From the NCBI GenBank assembly GCA_027972325.1, contig JAPMOS010000007.1, forward strand, positions 243,501 to 307,500: a DNA stretch of 64,000 nucleotides, in the 5' to 3' direction. Source of the DNA: Paratrimastix pyriformis (lineage: Eukaryota > Preaxostyla > Paratrimastigidae). Shown here one piece after another: positions 45,437-56,856 of the stretch (positions are counted from its first letter, which is position 1; every line of letters starts with the position of its first letter). The notes under the pieces are model-generated. The model worked only from the letters and a program-made list of their open reading frames with translations. It was not told where the DNA came from and searched no databases. Made by a program: the position numbers and the translations under genes.

Positions 45437-47147
45437 TCACAAGTCGTGCTCACGCGAAGAGCGCACCCATTCCTTGATATCCTACGGACCAGCAGTGGTG
45501 AGAACAACTGCCAAGGGCACAACAGACCTGCGTGTCGACTCCACTCGAAGAGGCCAAAAGCCGGAGCCCGACGTCGGACGTGAGGAGGACGGTCGCCCGG
45601 CTCACTTCCCGGAAGTAGAGGGCCGCCTCCAGGATGCGCTCATCGGCCCGTCGACGAGAGGTGTCTGATGGGCGATGGCCGAGTTTGATGAATACCGTGA
45701 GGGGGTAAGGACGGCAGAGTGCAGACCGCCGTGCTTGAGCGGGCGGCGTTGGTGGGTCTGCTGGAGCTGCAGCCACCAGCCCTGGGGCCGGGTGGTGCCC
45801 ACCTGGCGGCCCCGCTCGATCTCCTCGAAGAGCAGGTGGGTCACGTGGCGGGCCGCCCGGGCCACCTCGTGCCGGGTGCTGTTTTTCAGCATGTCCAACT
45901 CGGAGACGGCCGTCCAGGGCACCATCACCACACTAAAAGCAGACGCCGATCCAAGTGATTCTAGGTGCCGGAACCCGAAGAACGGACCTGTCAAAAGAGT
46001 CGCGGAGCACCTCCAGGCTGGGGTAGCCCGCCCGATCGATGAGCACGTTCGTGTCGGGGACGACCACTGTCCCGTACCGGGGCTCGGGGCCAGGGGCGGC
46101 GCGTGGTGGCGGAGGCCCGCGGTAGGAGGATCGGCTGTTTCTGGGGCCCCTCCAGGGGCCGCGCCGATACAGTGCATGCAACACAGGTGACCGGGACCGG
46201 GACCGTGAGCGGGGCGGTGGCCGAGTCTCCCGACGGGGGGGAGCCGGGGAGCGAGAGGCCGAGCTGGTCGTGGAATCTCCCCGGGACGCCCGACGGGGAC
46301 CGGTGCCCCGCCAATTCAGCGGACGATGGCCGGGGGAAGCTCGGGGAGAGAGAGAAGAACGGGGGTGCGGGGTGCGGTCCCAGGGCGGAGTGGCGCGTCG
46401 GGGGGAAGGAGAGCGGGTGGGGGACTCCCGCGCGACGAAGCCCGAGGGGGAATGTGAACCCGAACGCTGCGGGGGCGGTTGCCTCCAGCAGTGCGGCGAT
46501 GGACTGGAAGGAGGCAGTGCGCACCCGTAGGCCTCCGCGACAGGGGGCGGAGACGGGGACGGGGACGGGGAGGCCAATTGGGGTGGGGGAGGATGCGATC
46601 GGGGGCTGGACCGCGACCGTCGGGGGGAGCGTGGGGAACGGTGGGGGGAACGTGATGCGTGGCGGGGGGAACGCGACGCGCGCCGAGGGGAGCGTGACCG
46701 TGAAGAAGTGGAGGAGGACCTCGATGATGATGCCCGAGCCGACGAGACGGAGGAGGAGGAGGAGGACGATTGGTGGTGGCCGCCACGTCGGAGTGAAATC
46801 GATCGATTGGGCGTGCCGACGGTTGACTTTCGATGGATTGGGGTTCGGGCGGGTGTGGAGGGACAGCGGTGACGGCCTTGGTCAGGGCGGCGGTCGCCTG
46901 ATGGGGATCGATGGTGCGAATTCCGACTTGTCGACGACCGGCGGCGCCGTCCAAATGAATCAACCGAGCGAGAGTGATGATGGGACGGCGTCAAATGCCG
47001 AGAGTGTGAACGTGAACGGGAACGGGAACGGGAACGCGATCTTGATCGGGATCGGCAATGATTACCATGACGAGACGAAGCGCCACTCACCGCAAGTCCT
47101 GCCATACGAGATGTCAGGGCATCCACGCTTTCACGAGGAGCGTGCAT
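45437..47147 (-). CDS. SR-rich protein with C-terminal PIN ribonuclease domain (SWT1-like)
   Basis: Exons are complement(45437..45481, 45528..45664, 45727..45932, 45988..47147), in phase, 515 aa. The N-terminal 350 residues are Arg/Ser dipeptide-rich, like splicing factors. The PIN domain begins TVVVPDTNVLIDRA, continues VVMVPWTAVSELDMLKN and AARHVTHLLFEEIERG, and then ADERILEAALYF...VLLTSDVGLRLLA. The acidic residues expected to bind metal (PDTN, SELD, ADER, TSD) are all present, so nuclease activity is likely. Among eukaryotic PIN proteins, SWT1 (nuclear mRNA surveillance) is the nearest fit to this motif pattern; SMG5/6 are less likely. The SR region suggests a nuclear, RNA-linked role. 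Introns begin GTCTG, GTCTG and GTCCG. Confidence 0.85.
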
Positions 47148-47246
47148 CAAAACCGGGACGCTGAGAAATTTTGTATTTTTTGAAGAAATGCGAGCAGTGG
47201 CTTGCTCCAAGGGTCCAACAGCGATTTTCCAACCCGAATTTTTTGG

Positions 47247-48375
47247 TCAGTCGACCTCTTCCAGAGATGAATGCGTTATTGTGGAGCAGACGGCGGGCAC
47301 TGTCTGTTGTCCCTGGGATGACAAGGGCGGTGGTGTCTCTCCTGGTTGAACGGCGACATCAATCGGCGCTTCGGGGAGTGGCGGAGCGCGCATCACCTCC
47401 AAGTCGTACAATGGAAGAGGCTCAAGAGTGGTCCTTGTGAAGACCGTTCTGAAGCGGGAAACCATGATGGGCTGTGTGATGAGGTCGGTCGGCTTTTTGC
47501 CGGTTCGGGAGCGGGCGTTGGGATTGGCCCCATTGGCCAGGAGGGTCCGAGCCACCTCTGCCTGCCCGGCCCGGCAGGCATGGTGGAGGGGCGTCTCGCC
47601 GTTCTTGGGAGCGGAAGAGTGTGATTGGGGGGACCCCAGAAAACAAAGGGGCAGACCCCGTCAAGGGCGTCGAGGCGCGCCCCGCAGCGAATCATCGTCT
47701 CGACGGCGGCATTGTGGCCTTGACGAACCGCCTGCATGATGGGCGTTTGCCCGTGTCCATCGGGGGCGTCCACCGAGGCACCTCGGACGACCAGCAGGAG
47801 GGCGTTCTCGTCGCGGCCCCAGAAGCAGGCATGGTGCAGGGGAGTCTCCCCGTCCTGCCGCCGCATGGACTCCGAATGGTGAGAACGCGCCGAAATAGAG
47901 CAATGGGGAAGCGGACCACATTGACAGGGCCGATTTGTGCGCCGGACTCGAGGAAGAGCTGGACGACCTCGCGACTGTCGCTCGAGACGGCCGCAAAGAG
48001 GGGCGTCTCGCCATCCACGTTCGTCACATCCAGTGTGGCCCCAGCCGCTAGAAGGAGACGACACGCTTCCGCATGCCCATTTCTGATCATTGTCAGCGTG
48101 TCTCTCGTGCAAGTTTCGGCAGACCGAGCTGCTCGATGAAGGGGCGTCAAACCGTATTTATCTTTGGCAATGGCAGATTTTTTGGCTAAGAGAGCTTCTA
48201 TGACAATTCGCTCGCCTGCCTGAGCGGCGAAATGGAGAGGGGTACACCGAACATCAGGATCGTTCACCAAATTGATCTCCTGTTCGTTGGTTGTCTCTTG
48301 TAATATCTGAGCGAGAGCTTCTGGCCATCGACGTTGCTCACATAATTCGACAAGGTGTGGCTGAGGATGGGCCAT
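47247..48375 (-). CDS. ankyrin-repeat protein
   Basis: Exons are complement(47247..47603, 47657..47854, 47917..48082, 48125..48375), in phase, 323 aa. At least six ankyrin repeats occur in series, e.g. CTPLHFAAQAGERIVIEALL, LTPLHRAARNGHAEACRLLL, GETPLFAAVSSDSREVVQLF, GETPLHHACFWGRDENALLL, QTPIMQAVRQGHNAAVETMI and GETPLHHACRAGQAEVARTL. The third and fourth are completed by splicing. The C-terminal 80 residues are unstructured with no recognised domain. It is a protein-interaction scaffold; the partner is unknown. It lies back to back with a PH-ankyrin gene, which may be coincidence or an old duplication of the ankyrin part. Confidence 0.9.
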
Positions 48376-48468
48376 TATTCAACACGAGCCGGTTTTCTGA
48401 CAGGCCGGGCTGAGTTTCGATCACCACCCGGCTTTTGACGCTGTTTCTGGCGGAGATCGCGCTTTGTG
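48376..48468. promoter_or_regulatory. divergent promoter, ankyrin and PH-ankyrin genes
   Basis: 93 bp between the two start codons, transcribed outward on both sides. No TATA-like element was recognised. Confidence 0.45.
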
Positions 48469-51400
48469 ATGGAGGAGCGCGAACCCGACAATGTGCACAA
48501 GAAAGGGTTTTTGATGAAGCGTTCCGATCATATTCACGATTGGCGCCCAAGGTATTTTATTCTTCGAGGAACGTCACTCGAATATTATAAACGGGTTGGT
48601 CCATGCTGCCTGCGACCAAGCAAAATTATGTTCACGCTACCCCCCTCGGTAGGATGTGAAAGATGCCTCCGAATCTCCACGGGGTGTGTTTCAGCTTTCC
48701 GGCGCGGACATCATTTATCCGTACTCCGACGTCAAGCCCATCAAAACGCATACATTCATGTTCCGCGTTGCGTTCCCTGCAGAGTCTAAACACACTGAGT
48801 TGATCATGGCCGCGGAAGCGGGCAGCGTTGCGCAACAATGGGTCGACTGTTTGAAGATCTCCACCGGCCGGCTGACTCCGACTGCCCAGGGGCTGGTCCG
48901 CGCCTGCCCGATCAATCTTCAACAATTTGTCCTTTTGTAGATGCTCTATCAAGCGGTGATCGATCGGAAGAAAGACGTTGTTCGGACCTACCTTGCCCAG
49001 GGCATATCACCCTCCTTCGCCAACCCCAACCCGGGGGTCCGTCCGGCCGCCCGCACTCAACAACCCTCTGAGACGCGGGGGAGTGTCGACTGTCCTTTCA
49101 CACCTCCACCCGCCACGTGCCCCCCCCCCCCCCCCCCCCCTCCCCAATCCCAGCGGCAGCACCGGACCCCCTGGGGATGGCAGCCTATCAAGGGGCGCAG
49201 GAGATTGTGTCGATGCTGATCAACGCGGGGGCCGACATGTCCGCCACCGACGACCAGGGCTACACCGCGGTCCGCCCCGCCGGGCCCCCTCCCCACCCCC
49301 GCCTTCCTCACCCCCCCCCCCCCCCCGGGTGCGCTGCTGTGGTCCCCATCGTCGCCCTTCCCCGCCTTCTCCCCGGCCCCCGCAGCTGCACTACGCCTGC
49401 ACGGCCCGGCACCACGATGTGATGGAGGCCCTGATCAAGGCCGGGGCCTCGCTGCACCTGGGCGACCAGCTGGGCCAGACGCCCCTGCACCTGGTCCGCC
49501 CTCGTGGCACAACCACCAGCAACAGCATTGGGCGGGGCGGGGCGGGGCGGGGCGGGCGGGGCGGGCAGGGCGGGCAGGCGGGCAGGCGGGGCAGGCGGGC
49601 AGGGGACACCGGAATGGCCCTCTGCATGCTCTCGTTCCCTGCCGCCCCTCACCGCCCCTTCGTTCCCGGCCCAGGCCTGCGTGCAAGGGGACACCCCGGC
49701 GTGCAGCTGCTCCTGAAGGCCGGCGCCCGCCCGAACGAGCGCTCCAAGAACGGTCCGTGTCCACGCCCCACACTGCCCATCCGCTGCCCCTTCCACCGAA
49801 CGTGCCCGGGGTCTCACTCGGCTTGCTTCCGGACGCTCGTCGGGTGCCTCCCCCCACCCCCCCCCCCCCTCCTCCTCCTCCTCCTCCTCCTCCTCCTCCT
49901 CCTCCTCCTCCTCCTCCTCCTCCTCCTCCTCCTCCTCCTCCTCCTCCTCCTCCTCCTCCTCCTCCTCCTCCTCCTCCACCACCACCACCACCACCACCTC
50001 CTCCACCCTCCCTCCCTCCTCCTCCCCCTCCCCCCTCCCCCCCCGGGATGGACGCGGGCAGGGCAAAACCCGCTGCATCTGATGGCCATGGCCGGCATCG
50101 CCGAGGACATCGGCGGGGGTCGGCATGCCCCGGCCGCGCACGCCCCATTCCACACCCCCACCGATCGCCCTCCTGCCTTCAGCGCACCCGCACCCGCACC
50201 CCGCTCACCCGAATTGGTTCCTGTGGGTGCTGGCGCCGGGGGAGAGGGGGCGAGACAACGAGAAGGACCTCTTCCAGCTGCTGCTGCGCTACGGGGCCGA
50301 CATGAACCTGCCCGACGCCCTGGGCGACACGCCCCTGCAGATCTCCATGGAGGCGGGTCCGCCCCCACGCCCCCATGCCTGCCCCCATGCCCGCCCATGC
50401 TGTCAGGCGCCCCGACTGACGGATTTCGCACTCCCGGGGGATGCGGGGGGCACCAGCCAACCACAAGCGCTCGCTGGCTCTGGTGCGGCTCGGGGCCAAC
50501 GTCAACATGATCAGCGAGAAGGAGGTCCGCCCTGCCCTCTGCCTCTGCCTCTGCCCCTGCCCCTGCCTCTGCCCTGCCCCTGCCCCTGCCCCTGCCTCTG
50601 CCTCTGCCTGTCCTGGGTCCGTGCCCGCCTCACATACCCCCCCCCCCCCCCCACACACACACACACACACCTAACGAGCCTATCAAACGCCCTCCACAGG
50701 GGATTCCTTCGCCCACGGGTGCAGTGACATTCGTGCTGTCTCTTCTACCTCTCTGGTTTTTGTCTTATTTTCCCGTTACTTCGTTCCTTCTTTACACGAC
50801 ACACACACACACACACTCCCCTCTCTTCCCCCCTTGGCCCGGGGCCCGCAGCGCAACGGTGGGCCGCTGCACCTGCTGACCCGGCTGGGCCCCCGCGAGG
50901 ACATGGACGCATTCCGCGAACTCATCAAGGTGCGCGCGCCATCCCCTCCCTCCCTCCCTCCCCCATCCCGAGGCGTGCACCCCCGCGGGGGTCGAGTCGC
51001 CTGCCCCTTCCACCCGCTGCCTCTTTGGCCCCCCCTCTGTTTTCTGTCTTCCCCGCTGCCTCTTTGGCCCCCCCTCTGCTTTCTGCCTTCCCCGCTGCCT
51101 CGTGACGCACACCTCTTCCATTGTCGTGTCGTGCTGTTGCCTCTCTTGCGGTGATTGTGCTGCGCCCCCCTGGTGCAGGAGATCCTGGGCCGAGGGGTGG
51201 GCGCCGACCAGCGGGACGACCACGGCCGGACGGCCCTCCACGTGGCCGTCTGCATCGCCCGGCCGGCAGTCGTCGACCTGCTCCTCGAGTACGCAGCCAA
51301 GGGCGACCTCGACGCCACCGTCCGCGCCCCCTGCCGCCCCCCCCAGACCCACGGCACACACGCATGCCCCCGCCTTCTGCCCCGGCGTTGCCCCTGTTCA

Positions 51401-53606
51401 AGCCCCGCCCCGCCGGCCCCGCCACCCACGTGCCCCGCCTTCTCGACCCTTCCGCCTGCTCCGCCTTCTGCTCGACGATGATCGCCGCCCTCTCTGTGGG
51501 TCATCTGGGGGGTGCGTCTGTGGGTCATCTGGGGGTGTGGGCAGGACGTGGACGGGGCCACCCCGCTGGCGCTGGCCCGGCGGCACCGCTACGGGAGCGC
51601 CGTCATGCAGCTCGTCCGGGCGGGCGCACCCGAGGTGACCGTCCGTCGGGCCCCAACCACCTCTACCGCCACCTCCGCCACCTCCACCACATCCCCTCCG
51701 TCTTCCCTTCCACCCTCCTGGGCACGGCTTCCTACTCGCCGAGGACCTGTCCCCCTGGCCTGACTCTCTTGCAGGGCGACTGGCTGGCCCACATCAGCGC
51801 CGAGCACGAGGGCCCCTGGTGGCCTGCTGGCGGCCGACGGGCACGTCTGGGTGAGCTGCTCGGGCGGCCTCGTCCGCATCTACGAGGAGCAGGTCAGGCC
51901 GCCCCCCCCCCCCCCCCCCCCGCACCACACACAGCCGTCAGGCCACCCGCTGCCCCATAGTATCGCTGACATATTTCTAGATACGATCGTTTTTGTGAGC
52001 CTCCCACCCCTTCGGGGCCTGATTCGAGGATGATGTGGCGTGTGGGTGAGAGCTGTCGCCATCTTGCAACTGTCATGCAATTTGGTTTTGCTCCCGTGCC
52101 AACAGCCGGGACGGGGTCGAGGGTCAGGTTGACCATTTCCGGTTGGGTGCGTTTGTCGGATCGTCTTCGCCCATCCTGTCGCACCCACCCCCGGTGCCAC
52201 CGTGTGCCAAACTGCCAATCTTCTTTGTTTTGGGGCACATGCCCGAGAGCCTGAACCACCTCTGAATTGGGAGCCTTGGCCCTCGTGGCCGTATTTCCCG
52301 GCAAGGCGCGGAGCGGACTGACCCCATTGTTTTTTTCAACCGCCTGAGTGAATGCCCCCACTCCACTCGGGAAGGGCAACCAGGGGCTTTGTCTGACGTG
52401 TTGTATTGCTCATCGGGGCGCCAAGCCCGGGCAGAATCGTTCATCTCGAAAAAGCCCAGGCGGCCCCGTGGCCGAAGCCGATCGACTTTTGGGAGACGCT
52501 CGGGTCCAGCCCCAAGCACATTTTCTGCTCTGAGGATGGACACCCCGGGATTTCCACCGGCCAGCGTGTTGGTGGTTCCAGATGCCTGGCACTGAACTGC
52601 CCTCCTCTTCTTGTCTCTCCCCCCCACAACTGCCGACATGTTGCCTGCGTGGGGGTGGAGCATCGCAGTGACTCTGAGGAAGCCATCCGACCTCCCGGCG
52701 ACGGACCATTTTTTCTGTGTGCCCCCACCCCACCTGGGGGCTGGCTGAGGTTGAGCCAAAAGGGTGTGCCCATAATTGTGTGGGGGCTCTGGCATCCAGC
52801 CTCGTTGCTGCCCTGCTTGGGAGCGCCTCTCGTGGGGTGGGGCTTCACGTTCAAGTTGATGGTGTCCAAAGTGAGGTGATGCCCATTTATTTCCTTTCCC
52901 TGTGTTGTCCCACCCTGCAACAGCGGGCATGGCCTTTTCAATGCTCGTGTCTGCAAACGAGTCACCTTCGAGTTGTCACTCGTGCACACTCACTCCAGGC
53001 CGGTCTTCCTAGTTCCTCGCCAATCGGGGACATTGAACAAAAAAACTCATCGATATTTCTATGTCCAAAGTCGGTCCCGCAAAATGCCCCCCAGGTTTGG
53101 GTGACAGTTGGCCCCTGGGTTGGTGGGTGGAGTTCTTGTGGGGTGGGCATGTCTGTGCTGAGGAAGATCTCCCACCAACGCCTGAACACGGAGGAGGATG
53201 GGTCCAAGAGGCTTCGTATCTAGAAATATGTCCGCGATACTATTACCGTGCCCACACCCAGCCGCCGTGCCGCTCCTCATGTCACCCCCCCACGCCCCCC
53301 TGCCGACCATCCGCCGGAATGGCCCCTTCCCTTCCCTTCCCTTCCCTTCCCTTCCCTTCCCTTCCCTTCCCTTCCCTTCCCTTCCTTCCCTTCCCTTCCT
53401 TCCTTCCTTCCCTTCCCTTCCTTCCCTTCCTTCCCTTCCCTTCCCTTCCCTTCCCTTCCCTGCCGGGTCGTCGCAGACGGCAACATCGTCAAGCAGGTCA
53501 CCAGCGACGAGTACGCCGCCCAGGCCTCGCGCTCCCTGCAGGGCGCACGCGGAGCTGCCACAGCGGGCGGCCCCGACCGCACCAGGTCGCCCCCACCGCC
53601 CCCCTT

Positions 53607-53642
<36 letters not shown>

Positions 53643-54532
53643 CCTCCAGCCCTCCAATCCTCATCACTTTTTTCTGCTGTGGGGGATGTTTACGCAGTGA
53701 CGGGGCCCCTGCGGCCGTCCACTCGGACGCGCCTGGGCTGGCCGAGGTGGTGGCCATGGTGGCCGAGCCGGGCGACACGGTCTGGTGCCTCTACCGGTCC
53801 GGCCGCCTCGTCGGCTTCGACTCGCAGGTCCGCAGCGCCCCGCCGGCACACACACACGCACACACACGCCACGCACGCACACGTCCACACATCACCCATC
53901 GTCGGCATCACCCCACCATCATCATCACCACCGCCACACCATCATCATCATCATCACCCCCACCCCCACCACCATCTCCTCCCTCGACCTTCATCATCAT
54001 CATCATCATCATCTCCCTCGACCTTGGCCCCGGGCTGCACAGACGCTGGTGCAGAAGGAGACCTTCCTGCTGCCGCCCCCGATCACCCTCGACGCCTCCA
54101 TCACGACCTCGCTGCTGGCCGGGCCGGCCGCCTCGGGCGACGACGAGGCCCTGGCCGCACCGCCCCCCGTCAACCCGGCCTCGTTCGCCACCACCCGTTC
54201 CCCATCCGTCGTCCCGGCCGCCTTCCGCTCCCAGAGGTCGACACCCCCCCCCCCCCCCCCCCGCGGATGAACGCGCTCGCGCACGCCATAAACACGCTGA
54301 GTCGCGGGTGGGTTCGCATCCGCTTCACCTCCACATCCACATCCACATTCACCCGGCCTCGCCCCCTGCAGGCCCGCCGGGGCCCCGCAGAACAGCCTGA
54401 ACCCGCCCTACGGGGTGACCGACCGGCTGGCCTGCTCGCGGCTGTGCGTCTTCGCCCACATGGCCTGGGAGAAGAACCTCTGGGTCATCCACCACAACGG
54501 GGCCCGCTCGGCCATCAAGCAGGTCCCTGTCG

Positions 54533-54578
<46 letters not shown>

Positions 54579-56820
54579 ACACAGAGCACCCGCCCGCACC
54601 CACACCCTCCCATCGCCCATCAGCACAGCCACAGGCACGATCATCGATCATCATCACCATCACCACTCATCATGCCCACCCGCCTCGCACCCCCAGGCCG
54701 GCCCGACCTCCTTGCCCAACCTGCCCTTCGCGGCGGACCGGCCCTCGGCCGTGACCCACGTCCTGATGGCCCCGATCTTCGTCCCGGGCGAGGCGGCGCC
54801 CTCGATGCCCGACCTGGGGCCGGCCATGCCCCGCCCCCTGGCCACCCCGGCCTCGGTGAGCTCCCTGTTGGCCTCCTCCTTCGGGGCCGCCCCGGGCGGC
54901 AAGCCCGCCGCGGGGGCCTCCAAGGGCCAGGAGGTCGACCTGCGCCCGGCCCCGGGGGGCTTCCGCTCGCAGGCCGTGGCCTGGTCGTTCGGCCGGTTCG
55001 AGGCCCTCGCCGTGGCCTCCTCGGTCGGCATGACACCCCCCGACCCGTCCTGCCCCCGCCTGGGTTGCCCGTGTCGTGCCGGGTGCGCGCGCGGGCGTGG
55101 GAAACCCAAACACAGCGAGAAGGGCCGCCCGTGCACCAAACAAAGAAGAGGCTGTGCTTACCGACGTGTGCGCCCGCTCCCCTCCGCGCCCCTTCTCACC
55201 GACCGCTGCCTCGTGCCTCGCGTGCCTCGGGCCTGGGGGTGGCGGCACAGGACGAGCCCGTCCGGCGGTTCGTCTACCCGGACGACTCGGCGCCCGTCGT
55301 GGCCTCGACCACGGCCACCACCCCGCCGCCGCCCTCGTTCCGCGGCTGGACGGTCACCTCGGTCACGTACGCGCCCCCGACGGCGGCCCAGCTGCGCCTG
55401 CAGGCCGCACAGGCGGCCGACTACCTCAAGGACCACCCGGCCCTCCCCCCCAACTGGGCCGCCCCGGCCGCCCTGCCGCCCCCGCCCTCCCCGTCTCCAT
55501 CCCCGTCCCCGCCGCCACCCCAAAGCCCCGCGCCGCCCACCACCCCGGCGGCCCCCGGCTCAGCGGGCGGGGCGCCCGGCCCGAGCCCGGCCCCCCCCCC
55601 GGCCCCCACCCCGGCCCCCGGCCCCGACCCGGCCGGCGGCGAGGCGGCCCCGAAGCCCGAGGAGGACCAGCTGCCGCCCCTCTTCGGTCCGCCGCCCCCC
55701 GCCCTCACCAACTCCCGGAGACGCACCCGACCCGGATGGCCAGCCGCTGTCTCCGCCACCCCTGCTGACTCCTCCTCCCCCCCGCTCCCCGCTCCCCCTC
55801 AGCGGGCCTGCTCTGGCTCGGCACCGACCGGGGCTCCATCGAAATCGTCGACGCCCAGGTCCGCCGCACTTCCATCTGCCACTCCCCACCCCCCCCTTCC
55901 ATGATCCATGCCACCCCCTGCCCGGGCGTTCACCTCGCCGCTGCGCCCTCTGACCCCCTCGGCTTGTGCCCCTGGTCCTGGCCACAGATGGGTCGGCGGG
56001 TCGGCCACCTGGAGCCGGTCCTCTCGGTCGACGAGCGGCTCCTCTCGCCCGCCATCAGCGCCCTCGTCTACGTGCCACCGCCCCCGCCCGCCCCGCCCCC
56101 AGCCGAGCAGCACCCCGCCGGGCTCCTCGCCTCGTCGGCCAGCGCACCCCTCTCCTCCTCCGCCTCCCCTTCCCTGGCCTCTTCGGCCTCGGCGCCCCTC
56201 CCCTCGGGTGGCCGCCGACCCCCGACCGCCCCCTCCGACTCGGCGGCCGCCCCGTTGCCCCGCTCGCAGATCAAGCGGCCCGCTTGGGTGGAAGTCATCC
56301 CGGCCATCGCCCCCACCGCAATGGCCCCGCCCTCAGCCCATCCCGCCGCTGCCCCGGCCCAGGTCGGCTGGCCTGACCCCCCCCCCCCCCCCCCCCCCGC
56401 GCACACACGCACGTTCACACACACGCACGTTCACACACACACGTTCACACACACACACACACGTTCACACACACACGCACGTTCACACACTCACAACCTT
56501 TCCTTCCCGTGTTTCGCAGCCACCACCACAACCTGCGGCACCGGAGCCCATCGGACCCCCACCTCCTCACTCGTTCGGCGAGGTGTGGGTGGCCTCGCCC
56601 TACTTTGGCATCCGCATCTTCGACGCCCAAGACATGTCCCTTTTGCAGACCATCGTCATCCCCGCCGCTCAAGGCATCCTGGCCATGGACTTCTGTCCGG
56701 CTTCTGGTCGTGTCTGGGCGTGCACTTTCAACGGAGATCTTCTTGCCTTCAACGGTCTGCCGGACAACCACTTCCTGGCGATCTCGCTGACTTTCTTTCA
56801 TAGCGCGAAGAAAAGTCTAA
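48469..56820 (+). CDS. PH domain, ankyrin repeats and C-terminal propeller-like protein
   Basis: Exon 1 starts at ATG 48469 with KKGFLMKRSDHIHDWRPRYFILR, the opening strands of a PH domain, which continues after a splice (DVKDASESPRGVFQLSG...TFMFRVAFP...AQQWVDCL). The PH domain would bind phosphoinositides at membranes. Ankyrin repeats follow in small exons: MAAYQGAQEIVSMLINAGAD at about 49180, HYACTARHHDVMEALIKAG at about 49390, LFQLLLRYGADMNLP at about 50270, a GRTALHVAVCIARPAVVDLL repeat at about 51225 and ATPLALARRHRYG at about 51560. From about 51840 the protein changes to propeller-like pieces: DGHVWVSCSGGLVRIYEEQ, LWLGTDRGSIEIVDAQ at about 55810, and VWVASPYFGIRIFDAQ and VWACTFNGDLLAFN near the end. 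The last exon gives ARRKV and the stop at 56818-56820. A transposon lies in one intron. The exon map of the middle is incomplete. Confidence 0.65.
49868..49976. repeat. TCC/CTC trinucleotide tract
   Basis: About 36 copies in an intron of the PH-ankyrin gene. It is followed by CAC copies, and antisense frames give poly-Glu. Confidence 0.9.
50670..50816. repeat. dispersed intronic repeat, copy 2
   Basis: Nearly identical to 39681-39828 (I count two substitutions over about 145 bp) and in the sense orientation of its host gene. It is flanked by CA tracts on both sides, inside the intron after ...NVNMISEKE of the PH-ankyrin gene. Confidence 0.9.
51958..53242 (+). mobile_element. Tc1/mariner-like DNA transposon, decayed
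   Basis: The termini are inverted repeats of 29 bp (51958-51986 and 53214-53242) with one mismatch. If the element is taken as 51960-53240 (GTATCGC...GCGATAC), it is flanked by TA on each side, the Tc1/mariner target duplication. Its length of 1.28 kb is typical. No intact transposase frame is present. Plus-strand frames keep faint DDE-like traces (IFCSEDG near 52520, PIIVWGLW near 52770, PSSSPIGDIE near 53010). Base composition is less GC-biased than the host introns. It sits in an intron of the PH-ankyrin gene, in the sense orientation if the traces are right. Confidence 0.75.
53325..53460. repeat. TTCCC pentanucleotide tract
   Basis: About 27 copies just upstream of an acceptor (CGTCGCAG at about 53470) in the PH-ankyrin gene. 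It forms a long pyrimidine tract on the coding strand. Confidence 0.9.
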
Positions 56821-56856
56821 CCGTTCTTTGATTGTGAAAGAATACCAGCCGACTGA

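Noticed and set aside
49308-50153. Poly-Glu or poly-Gly proteins on the minus strand
   Set aside because: They read the CTC trinucleotide tract in an intron of the PH-ankyrin gene.
52124-52930. Long minus-strand open frame inside the transposon as its transposase
   Set aside because: It contains no DDE-like motif; the weak traces are on the plus strand in other frames.
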